From NCBI GenBank assembly GCA_020632755.1, contig JACKEY010000010.1, positions 1 through 64,000 of the forward strand: DNA of 64,000 nt. The letters run 5' to 3'. Below the pieces are notes generated by a model. That model was not told the origin of the DNA. It saw only the letters and a program-made list of their open reading frames with translations, and searched no databases. This document shows positions 40,623-49,099 of the stretch, one piece after another. The stretch's first letter is position 1; the number at the start of each line of letters is the position of its first letter. A program made the position numbers and the translations under genes. Source of the DNA: Alphaproteobacteria bacterium. GTDB taxonomy: Bacteria > Myxococcota_A > UBA796 > UBA2385.

Positions 40623-41281
40623 CAGCGCTCCCCGGGGCGGGCGAGGGACAGCCAGCCCCGCGGGGCCCCGCTGTCGGGGTCGATGCCCGCCATGGCGGTG
40701 AACAGCTCGGCCCGGGAGACCCAGTGCGGCGGGTACTTGAACCGGGCCACGTCCAGCACCAGCACCCGGTCGCTGCCGCGGTGCCAGGCCGCGAGGGGCG
40801 AGAAGTGGCCGGTGCCGGTCTGGCCGAGCAGCCCGCGGTCGTAGTTCGCCACCAGGAAGGGGCCCGACGGCGCGGTCACCGACGCAGCCAGCGCGTCCGC
40901 GAAGGCCTGGGGATCGGTGGCGTGGTGCACGGTGATCGCCGCGCCGTGGCAGCCGGCGACCACGGCCAGCTGGTCCAGGGTCGAGCCCTGGGCGGTGAGC
41001 GCCTCGACCTGCTGGCAGCAGACCAGCACCTCCTCGCCCCAGAACCGCCAGGGCCCCTTCCAGGTCCGCCCCGGGTCGAGCTCCAGCGCGTTGAGCACCG
41101 TCACCAGCGAGCCCAGGCCGCAGCCCGTGACCTCGGCCTGGGTGTGCAGCTGGCTGACCAGCGGGAAGAAGGCCTCGCCGTGGCCGTCGGCCAGCGCCTC
41201 CTGCAGCAGGCGCCGCCCCTCCTCCGACGAGAAGGACACCTGGGCATCGGGCAGGGGTCGACGGTGCCAGCTCTGCGACAT
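40622..41281 (-). CDS. Phytochelatin synthase-like papain-fold enzyme
   Basis: A 219-residue Clan CA cysteine peptidase/transpeptidase. The catalytic triad is intact and correctly spaced: Cys54 in TGCGLGSLVTVLNAL, His159 in GHFSPLAAWH and Asp177 in VLVLDVARFKYPPHWV. The conserved TWKGPWRFWGEE and CC motifs are also present. Plant enzymes make phytochelatins from glutathione; short bacterial forms like this usually cleave the glycine from glutathione or act on S-conjugates. The length equals the catalytic domain alone. It is co-translated with a GNAT enzyme. The frame is open upstream, but ATG 41281 begins the conserved region. Confidence 0.93.
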   Translation of the reverse strand: MSQSWHRRPLPDAQVSFSSEEGRRLLQEALADGHGEAFFPLVSQLHTQAEVTGCGLGSLVTVLNALELDPGRTWKGPWRFWGEEVLVCCQQVEALTAQGSTLDQLAVVAGCHGAAITVHHATDPQAFADALAASVTAPSGPFLVANYDRGLLGQTGTGHFSPLAAWHRGSDRVLVLDVARFKYPPHWVSRAELFTAMAGIDPDSGAPRGWLSLARPGER

Positions 41282-41387
41282 GGAGCCAGCATGCACACGG
41301 GGGCCCTGGACGTCACCCCGGCCGGAGATAAGCGCCGGCCGCTCTCCTTCCCAGGGTGGCCCGACGGCCCCCGCCAGGACCTGCGCC

Positions 41388-41657
41388 ATGTCCGCCACTC
41401 CCTCCTCGATCGACCGCCCCGTGGCCGTCTTCGGCTGGACCGGCACCGTCGCCGTGCTGGTGGCCTACGCGATGGGCACGGCGGGCTCGATGGCCGCCGA
41501 CAGCGTGCCCTTCCTGGTGCTCAACCTGGTGGGCAGCGTCGGCATCGGCATGCACAGCTGGCGCCAGCGGGCCCTGCCCAGCGTGTCGGTGAACGCGGTG
41601 TGGGCGCTGATCTCGGTGGTGGGGCTGGTGCGGCTGCTCTTCACATCCGCCAGCTGA
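41388..41657 (+). CDS. Small CBU_0592-like membrane protein
   Basis: An 89-residue protein with three hydrophobic segments (VFGWTGTVAVLVAYAMGTAG, FLVLNLVGSVGIGMHSW and NAVWALISVVGLVRLL). The order G-W-x-G...AY...LN-x-VG...PS-x-x-x-NAVW matches the CBU_0592 family of small membrane proteins, whose role is unknown. Its 3' end overlaps the convergent SEC-C gene by 17 bp. Confidence 0.8.
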   Translation: MSATPSSIDRPVAVFGWTGTVAVLVAYAMGTAGSMAADSVPFLVLNLVGSVGIGMHSWRQRALPSVSVNAVWALISVVGLVRLLFTSAS

Positions 41658-42195
41658 CCCCGCCGAGCTCCTGGGCCACCGGGCGCAGCACGAAGCCGTC
41701 GTCGCCCACCTCGACCGTGACGTCGCGGATCAGGCGCGGGTCGTCCTGCTGGACCCAGCGGGCGCGGTGGCACATGCGCGCGGTCAGGTCCACCACGCTG
41801 TCGCCCATGCCGCCGGGGAAGGCGCCGGCGACCTGGGCCAGCGAGTCCAGCAGGTCGGTGGTCGGCTGCAGGCGCACGATGTTCCAGGCCATCATCGCGC
41901 TGCGGGCCACGACCTGGGCGATGGCCAGGCGGTCTTCGAGGGGCCGGCCCGGGCGGTCCCAGGCCTGCTGCAGCACGTCGCCGGCGATGGCCTGCAGGCC
42001 CGGGCCGATGCCGTGGGGCAGCGAGAGCCCGTCGCGGAAGGACTGGTCGGCGTCCTGGTGGCAGCGCTTGTAGCGCTGGCCGCTGCCGCACCAGCAGGCG
42101 CTGTTGCGGGCCGGGCTGCGGCCCAGGGTGCCCATCAGCGGGCCCCAGCGCAGCTCGACGCGCTTGCGCAGGGGTGCAGGATTCGAGTCGGTCAC
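41641..42195 (-). CDS. SEC-C motif protein
   Basis: A 184-residue protein. The zinc-binding SEC-C motif is near the N-terminus: ARNSACWCGSGQRYKRCHQD (CXC...CH). The rest is mostly helical with no recognised domain. SEC-C motifs bind zinc and often mediate contacts with other proteins, as in SecA tails. GTG 42195 is preferred because GGAG lies 5 nt upstream. It converges on and overlaps the small membrane-protein gene by 17 bp, and is divergent from the gene at 42264. Confidence 0.85.
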   Translation of the reverse strand: MTDSNPAPLRKRVELRWGPLMGTLGRSPARNSACWCGSGQRYKRCHQDADQSFRDGLSLPHGIGPGLQAIAGDVLQQAWDRPGRPLEDRLAIAQVVARSAMMAWNIVRLQPTTDLLDSLAQVAGAFPGGMGDSVVDLTARMCHRARWVQQDDPRLIRDVTVEVGDDGFVLRPVAQELGGVSWRM

Positions 42196-42263
42196 GGCGT
42201 CTCCACGGTCGCCGGGCCCCATAATCGGGGCCGCGCCGCACCGAGACCCCGTGGAGCCCTGCC

Positions 42264-42686
42264 GTGTCCGACCTGATCCCCGCGCTCCTCTCGATCGTGG
42301 CCTTCCCGATCGTGTTCATCGGCATGTGGTCGCTGGTCTGCGTGCTGCTGGGCGCGTTCAGCGGCTGGCAGCGGCTGGCGAAGCGCTACGGCACCGACGC
42401 CGAGGCCCCGGGCAACGACGAAGGCTGGTGCTCGGGGCGACTGGGGCTCGTCTCGTACCGCAACACCCTGGTGCCGGCCGCGACCCCCGCGGGGCTGGAC
42501 CTGCGCACGCCGCTGATGTTCCGGCCGGGGCACCCTCCGCTGTGCATCCCCTGGGACCACATCGCCGAAGAAGGCGACGCCTTCGGCCTGATCATCCCGA
42601 TGGTCAAGCTGCGGCTGGGGCCCGACGGGCCGCGGCTGGTCCTGACCCGGTCGACCTGGGAACAGCTGAAGGCGCGGCGCGGCTGA
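42264..42686 (+). CDS. Membrane-anchored protein of unknown function
   Basis: A 140-residue protein from GTG 42264. One N-terminal hydrophobic stretch (about residues 5-32) anchors it, followed by a soluble domain with GRLGLVSYRNTLVPAATPAGLDL, PLCIPWDHIAEE and LVLTRSTWEQLKA. The pattern resembles small membrane-anchored proteins with a PH-like beta domain, but this is tentative. It ends one base before the convergent icmF gene. Confidence 0.72.
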   Translation: MSDLIPALLSIVAFPIVFIGMWSLVCVLLGAFSGWQRLAKRYGTDAEAPGNDEGWCSGRLGLVSYRNTLVPAATPAGLDLRTPLMFRPGHPPLCIPWDHIAEEGDAFGLIIPMVKLRLGPDGPRLVLTRSTWEQLKARRG

Positions 42687-42687
42687 C

Positions 42688-45600
42688 CTACATGTTCCGC
42701 CGGTACTGCCCGCCGACCCGGTAGAGGGCGGCCGAGATCTGGCCCAGCGTGCAGACCTTGCAGGCCTCGATCAGCTGCGCGAAGACGTTGCCGTGCTGGA
42801 GCGCGGCGTCCTCGAGCGCGGCGAGCTCGGCGGCGGCACGGGCTTCGTGGTGGACGTGGATCGCGTCGCGGCAGGAGATGGCGAAGTCCTTCTCCTCGGA
42901 CGACGACCGGAACACCTCGCTCGGGATGATGGTCGGCGAGCCCTGGGGATCCAGGAAGGTGTTCACGCCGACGATCGGCAGCTCGCCCGTGTGCTTGCGC
43001 GTCTCGTAGTACAGGCTCTCTTCCTGGATCTTCGAGCGCTGGTACATGCGCTCCATCGCGCCGAGCACGCCGCCGCGGTCGGAGATCCGGCGGAACTCCT
43101 CGAGCACGGCCGCTTCGACCATGTCCGTCAGGTACTCGACGATGAACGCCCCCTGGTTGGGGTTCTCGTTCATGGACAGTCCCAGCTCCTTGGTGATGAT
43201 GAGCTGGATGGCCAGGGCGCGGCGGACGGACTCCTCGGTCGGCGTGGTGATCGCTTCGTCGTAGGCGTTGGTGTGCAGGCTGTTGCAGTTGTCGTTCAGC
43301 GCGGTCAGCGCCTGCAGCGTCGTGCGGATGTCGTTGAAGGCGATCTCCTGGGCGTGCAGGGACCGGCCGCTGGTCTGGATGTGATACTTGAGCTTCTGGC
43401 TGCGCTCGTTGCCGCCGTAGCGGTTCTTGATCGCCTTGGCCCAGATGCGGCGAGCGACCCGACCGATCACGGTGTACTCGGGGTCCAGGCCGTTGCTGAA
43501 GAAGAAGCTCAGGTTCGGGGCGAAGTCGTCGATGTGCATGCCCCGGGCCAGGTAGTACTCGACGAAGGTGAAGCCGTTGGCCAGGGTGAAGGCCAGCTGG
43601 CTGATCGGGTTCGCGCCGGCTTCGGCGATGTGGTAGCCCGAGATGCTGACACTGTAGAAGTTCCGCACCTGGTGATCGATGAAGTACTGCTGGATGTCGC
43701 CCATCATCCGCAGGGCGAATTCGGTGCTGAAGATGCAGGTGTTCTGGGCCTGGTCTTCCTTCAGGATGTCGGCCTGGACGGTGCCGCGCACGGTCTTCAG
43801 GGTGCGGTCCCGGATCTCGGCGTAGACGTCGGCGGGCAGGACCTGGTCGCCGGTCACACCCAGCAACATCAGGCCCAGCCCGTCGTTGCCCGGGGGCAGC
43901 TCACCGCTGTAGCGGGGGCGCTCGCGGCCGGCGTACAGGGCGGCGATCTTCGCTTCGACATCGGCCTGCAGGCCGTTGGCGACGATGTACCGCTCGCACT
44001 GCTGGTCGATGGCGGCGTTCAGGAAGAAGCCCAGCAGCATGGGCGCCGGACCGTTGATGGTCATCGACACGCTGGTGAGCTTGTCGCACAGATCGAAGCC
44101 ACTGTAGAGCTTCTTGGCGTCGTCCAGGCTGGCGATGGACACGCCGGACATGCCGATCTTGCCGTAGATGTCGGGCCGGGCGTCGGGGTCTTCGCCGTAC
44201 AGGGTCACGCTGTCGAAGGCCGTAGACAGTCGCTTGGCCGGCGCGTCGCCCGTCAGGTAGTGGAAGCGGCGGTTGGTGCGCTCGGGGCCGCCTTCGCCGG
44301 CGAACTGGCGGGCGGGGTCCTCGCCCTGGCGCTTGAGCGGGAAGACACCCGCCGTGTACGGGAAGAAGCCCGGCACGTTCTCGCGCAGGGCCCACTTCAG
44401 GATGTCGCCCCAGTCCTGGTACTGCGGCAACGCCACGCGGGGCACCCGGTTGTGCGACAGGGTCGTCCGCCACAGGTCCTGCTCCAGGGTCCGGCCACGG
44501 ACGGTGAACCGGTACTGGTCCGCCGTGTAGCGCTCGACCAGGGCCGGCCAGTCGGCCAGCACGGCGCGGGACTCGGGGGCCAGCCGACCCTCGATCTCCT
44601 CGCTCATCCGCGCCAGGTCGGCGATGTAGGCGGGCTCGCCCTCGATGACGGCGACCGCCTCGACCAGGCCTCCCCTCTGCTCCACCTCGACCCGCCGGGT
44701 GCCGGCCCGCTCGCGCAGCTGCGCGATGGTGCCGTGCAGCTGGTAGAGCCGCCGGGCCAGGGCGGACTGTTCGTCCACCCAGCGATCGTACTGGGTGCAG
44801 GTGTCGGCGATCTCCGCCAGGTAGCGGGTGCGATCCGGCGGGATGATGTGCTTCTTCTCGGACAGGCCGCCGCTGACGGTGAACGAGCTGTGCAGGTCGG
44901 CGCCGGTGCGCTCGGCCAGGGCGTCCATCACCGCCCGGTAGAAGGTGTTGGTGCCTGGGTCGCTGAACTGGCTGGCGATGGTGCCGTAGACCGGCATGTC
45001 GTCAGCGCTCTGGTCGAACAGACCGCGGTTGCGCTGGACCTGCTTGCGCACGTCGCGCAGGGCGTCCTGGCTGCCGCGCTTGTCGAACTTGTTGATGGCG
45101 ATCAGGTCGGCGAAGTCCAGCATGTCGATCTTCTCGAGCTGGGTCGCCGCACCGTACTCGGCCGTCATGACGTACAGGCTGACGTCGCTGTGGTCCAGGA
45201 TCTGGGTGTCGGACTGGCCGATGCCGCTGGTCTCGACGATGACCAGATCGAAGCCCGCCGCCTTGCAGATGTCGATGGCTTCGTGCACGTGGGCGGACAT
45301 GGACAGGTTGGCCTGGCGGGTGGCCAGGGACCGCATGTAGCACCGGGGGTGGCTGGCACTGTTCATGCGGATGCGGTCGCCCAGCAAGGCGCCGCCGCTG
45401 CGCTTGCGGCTGGGGTCGATGGACAAGACGGCGATGTGCTTGTCGGGGAAGTCGACCAGGAAGCGCCGGATGAGCTCGTCGACCAGGCTGGACTTCCCCG
45501 CACCGCCGGTGCCGGTGATGCCCAGCACGGGGATGGTCTTGCCGGAGATCCGCGCCCGCACGGCGTCGTGCAGGGCGTCCCGGACGTCGGGGTGGTTCTC

Positions 45601-46119
45601 GGCGATGGTGATGAGCGCAGCGACCGCTTCGTCGTCGCCGACCGACAGCCGGTCCACGAAGGGCTGCCAGTCGGGGCCGCGCTTCTGCACGTCGCAGGCG
45701 GACAGCAGATCGTTGATCATGCCCTGCAGGCCCAGCGCGCGGCCGTCGTCGGGACTGTAGATGCGGGCCACGCCGTGGGCGTGCAGCCGGTCGGCTTCGG
45801 TCGGCAGGATGGTGCCGCCGCCGCCGCCGAAGACCTTGATGTCGGCCCCGCGCTGCGCCAGCAGATCGACCATGTACTCGAAGAACTCGACGTGGCCGCC
45901 CTGGTAGGACGTGATCGCGATGCCCTGGGCGTCTTCCTGGATGGCGCAGTCGACGATCTCGGCGACGCTGCGGTTGTGCCCCAGGTGGATCACCTCGGCC
46001 CCGGTGGCCTGGATGATGCGCCGCATGATGTTGATGGCGGCGTCGTGCCCGTCGAACAGGCTGGCCGCGGTGACGATGCGGACGGGGTGCTGGAGCTCGA
46101 TGCGCTGGGGAGCGTTCAT
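42688..46119 (-). CDS. icmF: Fused isobutyryl-CoA mutase (IcmF)
   Basis: A 1143-residue adenosylcobalamin-dependent enzyme interconverting isobutyryl-CoA and n-butyryl-CoA, with a built-in G-protein chaperone. The domain order fits IcmF: N-terminal B12-binding domain (VRIVTAASLFDGHDAA with the base-off His in DGHD; SYQGGHVEFF; FGGGGGTI), MeaB-like GTPase (P-loop GTGGAGKSS near residue 200; ETSGIGQSD; NKFDKRG), linker, then the mutase TIM barrel (SVSMTINGPAPMLLGFF, YHIAEAGANPISQLAFTLANG). The length is slightly above typical IcmF (about 1100). Activity on related acyl-CoAs is possible. It is monocistronic and converges with the preceding gene. Confidence 0.95.
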   Translation of the reverse strand: MNAPQRIELQHPVRIVTAASLFDGHDAAINIMRRIIQATGAEVIHLGHNRSVAEIVDCAIQEDAQGIAITSYQGGHVEFFEYMVDLLAQRGADIKVFGGGGGTILPTEADRLHAHGVARIYSPDDGRALGLQGMINDLLSACDVQKRGPDWQPFVDRLSVGDDEAVAALITIAENHPDVRDALHDAVRARISGKTIPVLGITGTGGAGKSSLVDELIRRFLVDFPDKHIAVLSIDPSRKRSGGALLGDRIRMNSASHPRCYMRSLATRQANLSMSAHVHEAIDICKAAGFDLVIVETSGIGQSDTQILDHSDVSLYVMTAEYGAATQLEKIDMLDFADLIAINKFDKRGSQDALRDVRKQVQRNRGLFDQSADDMPVYGTIASQFSDPGTNTFYRAVMDALAERTGADLHSSFTVSGGLSEKKHIIPPDRTRYLAEIADTCTQYDRWVDEQSALARRLYQLHGTIAQLRERAGTRRVEVEQRGGLVEAVAVIEGEPAYIADLARMSEEIEGRLAPESRAVLADWPALVERYTADQYRFTVRGRTLEQDLWRTTLSHNRVPRVALPQYQDWGDILKWALRENVPGFFPYTAGVFPLKRQGEDPARQFAGEGGPERTNRRFHYLTGDAPAKRLSTAFDSVTLYGEDPDARPDIYGKIGMSGVSIASLDDAKKLYSGFDLCDKLTSVSMTINGPAPMLLGFFLNAAIDQQCERYIVANGLQADVEAKIAALYAGRERPRYSGELPPGNDGLGLMLLGVTGDQVLPADVYAEIRDRTLKTVRGTVQADILKEDQAQNTCIFSTEFALRMMGDIQQYFIDHQVRNFYSVSISGYHIAEAGANPISQLAFTLANGFTFVEYYLARGMHIDDFAPNLSFFFSNGLDPEYTVIGRVARRIWAKAIKNRYGGNERSQKLKYHIQTSGRSLHAQEIAFNDIRTTLQALTALNDNCNSLHTNAYDEAITTPTEESVRRALAIQLIITKELGLSMNENPNQGAFIVEYLTDMVEAAVLEEFRRISDRGGVLGAMERMYQRSKIQEESLYYETRKHTGELPIVGVNTFLDPQGSPTIIPSEVFRSSSEEKDFAISCRDAIHVHHEARAAAELAALEDAALQHGNVFAQLIEACKVCTLGQISAALYRVGGQYRRNM

Positions 46120-46272
46120 GGCCGGCCTCGGAGACGCAGGGTTTCCAGGCGCCCGGGGGCGCGGGGGTCCCAGGCGCCCGGGGGCGCGGGGGGAAGGAGG
46201 AGGCCTATCCCGCTGGGAGGAGGGGCTGGCGGGTCCCCGGGAGGGAGCGCCGGGTCCCGGCGAGCCGCCCGC

Positions 46273-47643
46273 TCAGCCGCAGAAGCCGCCCGGCGAGACC
46301 TCGGCCCCCTCGCAGCTGGCGCAGAAGGCGGCGGCGACGTCGGCGTCGTCCACGTAGAGCCACAGGGTCACCGGCAGCTCGCCGTCCTGGACGCAGGACG
46401 CCACGGCCCCCTCGGTGGGACAGGCCGCGTCCACCAGCCACTCGTGGGCGACGGTCACCGTGTCGCTGACCGGCACGTCGGCGGCGGCGCCCCCCGTCCA
46501 GCCGTCGTTGCAGACCGCCCGCTGGTTGCCCAGACGCCAGGCCAGGTCGCAGGCCGCGGACGCGGCGCACTCGTCGTAGCCGTCGGCCACACCGTCCCCG
46601 TCGCGGTCGTCGTCCTTCATGCCCGGCAGATCGTCGCCGTCGGGGTCGTCCAGCCCACCGTCGAGCTCGTCGGCCACCCGGTCGCCGTCGTCGTCCCAGT
46701 CCTCGAAGTCCCAGGCGCCGTCGTCGTCGCTGTCGGCGGGGCCCTCCTCGATGTCGTGGATGCCGTTGCCGTCGCCGTCCATCAGGGTGTAGGCGAAGGC
46801 CCAGGCGTTGAGGTGATCGACCCCGAACACCACCACCGTGCCGTCGTCGGCTCGCTCGGCGCGGAAGGTCCCCGGCGCGGGCAACACCCCGCTGCCCGAG
46901 CCGCTGTCGCCGTACTTGGCGACGTACAGGCTGGGGTCGTAGCCGGCGTCCAGGATGCCGTTCACCCCCTGGGTGGTCGATGCCTGCAGGAGGAAGTTCG
47001 CCTGCTGCTGGGGCGCGACAGCGTTGTGGTAGGCCAGCGCAGAGGCAGCGCCGACGTAGTCGTAGACCGACACGGCCGACAGGCCGGGGTCGGCGTTGAT
47101 CGAGGCGGTGTCCCCGCTCGCGATGGCCGCCGCGATGGTCGGGTCGACGGTCGGGCTGCCCAGGAGCGAGGACGGCACGGACAGCGGCATCTGGATCTCG
47201 ATCTCGGCGAGCAGCTCGGTGCCCACGGGCTCGAGGCGCACGATGGGCGCGAAGCCGGTGTAGACGGCGGGGTTCCAGGTCTCGGGGGCCGGCTCGTCGA
47301 CGGTCAGGGTCAGGTCGCCCAGCGTCATGCCTTCGGGCAGCGCGCCCTCGGGGATGGCCACGACCACGCCGCTGGCGCTGTCTTCGAGGGTGCCCTCGGT
47401 GCGGGTGTCCGTGCCGCCGTCGGTGCTGCCGCTGTCGCCGCCGTCGGTGTCGGTGTCCGTGCCGTCGGCGTCGGTGTCCGTGTCGGTGTCCGTGCCGTCG
47501 GTGTCGGTGTCGGTGTCGGTGTCCGTGCCGTCCGCGTCGGTGTCGGCATCCGCGCCCCCGCCGCTGTCCCCGTCCTTGTCGCCGCAGGCCAGGAAGAGCA
47601 GGGAGGAGGAGAGGAGCAGGGAGGGCAGGACGAGGCGGTGCAC
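46273..47643 (-). CDS. Lipoprotein with Asp-rich tether and calcium-repeat segment
   Basis: A 456-residue lipoprotein. GTG 47643 follows GGAG at 5 nt; the signal ends LLFLAC, then GDKDGD and a DTDTDTDG tether (about residues 25-75). A beta-rich domain (VVVAIPEGALPEGMTLGDL; VYTGFAPIVRLEP) resembles ZU5/PKD-like extracellular modules. About residues 300-370 carry thrombospondin-type-3/EF-like repeats (DGDGNGIHDIEEG, DSDDDGAWDFEDWDDDGDRVAD, DRDGDGVADGYDEC) that should bind calcium. A Cys-rich end follows (CPTEG, CVQDG, CASC, GGFCG). It is probably surface-exposed; the function is unknown. Confidence 0.83.
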   Translation of the reverse strand: MHRLVLPSLLLSSSLLFLACGDKDGDSGGGADADTDADGTDTDTDTDTDGTDTDTDTDADGTDTDTDGGDSGSTDGGTDTRTEGTLEDSASGVVVAIPEGALPEGMTLGDLTLTVDEPAPETWNPAVYTGFAPIVRLEPVGTELLAEIEIQMPLSVPSSLLGSPTVDPTIAAAIASGDTASINADPGLSAVSVYDYVGAASALAYHNAVAPQQQANFLLQASTTQGVNGILDAGYDPSLYVAKYGDSGSGSGVLPAPGTFRAERADDGTVVVFGVDHLNAWAFAYTLMDGDGNGIHDIEEGPADSDDDGAWDFEDWDDDGDRVADELDGGLDDPDGDDLPGMKDDDRDGDGVADGYDECAASAACDLAWRLGNQRAVCNDGWTGGAAADVPVSDTVTVAHEWLVDAACPTEGAVASCVQDGELPVTLWLYVDDADVAAAFCASCEGAEVSPGGFCG

Positions 47644-47742
47644 AGGGTCTCCGGGGAGGGTGGCGGCGCGGCAGTAGAGCACGGCGGCCCGGCCTCACGC
47701 GACCGAGCCGACCCGTCCGAGCCGTCGCTGTACCCTGCCGCC

Positions 47743-48048
47743 GTGAGCGCGCCTTCCCCGCACGAGCGTCCCGATCCGGACCGCGGCCCCCGGCTGGACC
47801 TGCGCTGGTGGCTGCTGCGCACCGTGCCCGCGCATGCCGCGCTGGGCGCCCTGGTCGCGTGGGGGCTGCCCCGCTGGCCCGCGCCCTTCGTGTGGGGGCT
47901 GCTGCTGTGGCACGGCGCGGTCGCCGTCGCCGCGGTGGCCGGCTGGCGCTGGTGGCGGCCCTACGCGGTCGACGTGGTGCTGCTGCTGGTCGTCGACCAC
48001 GTCGCGACCTTCGCCGTGCTGGGCCTGGTGGCCGAGCTCGGCCCGTAG
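47743..48048 (+). CDS. Small membrane protein
   Basis: A 101-residue protein from GTG 47743 with three hydrophobic segments (HAALGALVAWGL, FVWGLLLWHGAVAVAAVAGW, VDVVLLLVVDHVATFAVLGLVA) and a Pro/Arg-rich N-terminus. It is divergent from the calcium-repeat lipoprotein by 99 bp. No family is recognised. The first 20 residues are polar and probably cytoplasmic. Confidence 0.65.
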   Translation: MSAPSPHERPDPDRGPRLDLRWWLLRTVPAHAALGALVAWGLPRWPAPFVWGLLLWHGAVAVAAVAGWRWWRPYAVDVVLLLVVDHVATFAVLGLVAELGP

Positions 48049-48061
48049 ACCGCCGCTTCGC

Positions 48062-48088
48062 TCCGGGCCGTGGCGTCAGCCGCCCGGA
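48062..48088. terminator. Possible terminator hairpin between convergent genes
   Basis: Arms TCCGGGC (48062-48068) and GCCCGGA (48082-48088) form a 7-bp GC stem around a 13-nt loop, in the 46-bp gap between genes ending at 48048 and 48095. There is no T-run, which is common in very GC-rich genomes. Confidence 0.4.
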
Positions 48089-48094
48089 CAGGGC

Positions 48095-49030
48095 TCATCC
48101 CTCCGTCAGCGAGGTCCAGGTCGACGGTTCCTGCAAGGACGGCGCGGCGCTGCCCGGCTCGGGCGCCTGCTCCCCCAAGCTCCTCGCAGCTTCGTTCAGC
48201 GCTTCGAGCATCTCGGCCGCGCTGGCGAACCTGCGGGCGGGATCGAACTGACAGGCCCGGTCGATCACCGCTGCGACCGCCGAGTGGACCCCTGTCAGTA
48301 CCGCCCGGCGGTGCTCGTCGTGGAACAGATAGAACGGGTCCACTGCCCGGACCAGCCAGGTCAGGGTCGTGCCGACCCCGTACAGATCCGCCCGATGGTC
48401 GACGGCGCGAGGGCGAAGACGCTGCTCGGGCGCCATGAACGCGGGTGTGCCGTGCATGTTCGTGACCACCCCCGGCTTGGACAGACGCGCGGAGGTGAAG
48501 TCCGAGAGCTTGGGCTCCTGCCGATCCGAGAACAGCACGTTGCCCGGCTTGACATCACGATGCACCAGGCCGCCGGCGTGGACCGCTTCCAGTCCCCGGA
48601 GCACCCCGCCCACGATGGTGCAGGCCCCCCGGAGCCAGCTGTTCCCGAACTGCTGCTGGAGCTGCGGCCGCATGCGGTCGAGGGAGACCGGCGAGAGGTG
48701 CTCCATGAGGATCCAAGGAGCGTCGATCTCCCCTTGTTCGTGCTTCGACAGGCCTTCGGCCACCGGATCGCACGCGCAGAAGAGACGGACGAGGTTCGGA
48801 TGTGAGATCATCGACGCCCGACGCCCGCTCTCCACGAACTGCGACGCCCACGCCGCCTTGCGCCGAAGACCGGGTTGCAGCACCTTCACCGCGACGTTGT
48901 CGGGCAGCTGCAGGGCACCCGGATCGATCACCCTTCCCGGGAACACGTTGGCCGTTCCGCCTTGACCCAACGCCACGGCATCCACTGCGACAACCAGTCC
49001 GTCGGGACCTCGGACGAAGCGTCCGCTCAA
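48095..49030 (-). CDS. Small soluble Ser/Thr protein kinase
   Basis: A 311-residue Hanks-type kinase with little beyond the catalytic domain. Motifs are LGQGGTANVF (glycine loop), NVAVKVLQPG (ATP Lys), HRDVKPGNVLF, DFT in place of DFG, GTPAFMAPEQ, and DLYGVGTTL. No transmembrane helix or sensor domain is visible. The start is TTG 49030 with GAGAGG 5 nt upstream. Its codon use is looser than the neighbours (more GGA, GGT, TTG, GTT), shared with the upstream helical-repeat gene 69 nt away, suggesting a co-inherited two-gene module. Confidence 0.87.
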   Translation of the reverse strand: MSGRFVRGPDGLVVAVDAVALGQGGTANVFPGRVIDPGALQLPDNVAVKVLQPGLRRKAAWASQFVESGRRASMISHPNLVRLFCACDPVAEGLSKHEQGEIDAPWILMEHLSPVSLDRMRPQLQQQFGNSWLRGACTIVGGVLRGLEAVHAGGLVHRDVKPGNVLFSDRQEPKLSDFTSARLSKPGVVTNMHGTPAFMAPEQRLRPRAVDHRADLYGVGTTLTWLVRAVDPFYLFHDEHRRAVLTGVHSAVAAVIDRACQFDPARRFASAAEMLEALNEAARSLGEQAPEPGSAAPSLQEPSTWTSLTEG

Positions 49031-49099
49031 TGAAACCTCTCAACCGAGCCCAGACGACGGGCCGTTGGTGGAACAGAAGTCGAACTCCCCCGGTCCGCG

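Noticed and set aside
42793..48048. A 1751-codon open frame on the plus strand
   Set aside because: It runs antisense to icmF and the calcium-repeat lipoprotein, whose domains are certain. Its Val/Gly/Ala/Arg-biased composition is that of a shadow frame in very GC-rich DNA; only its extreme end (from GTG 47743) may be real.
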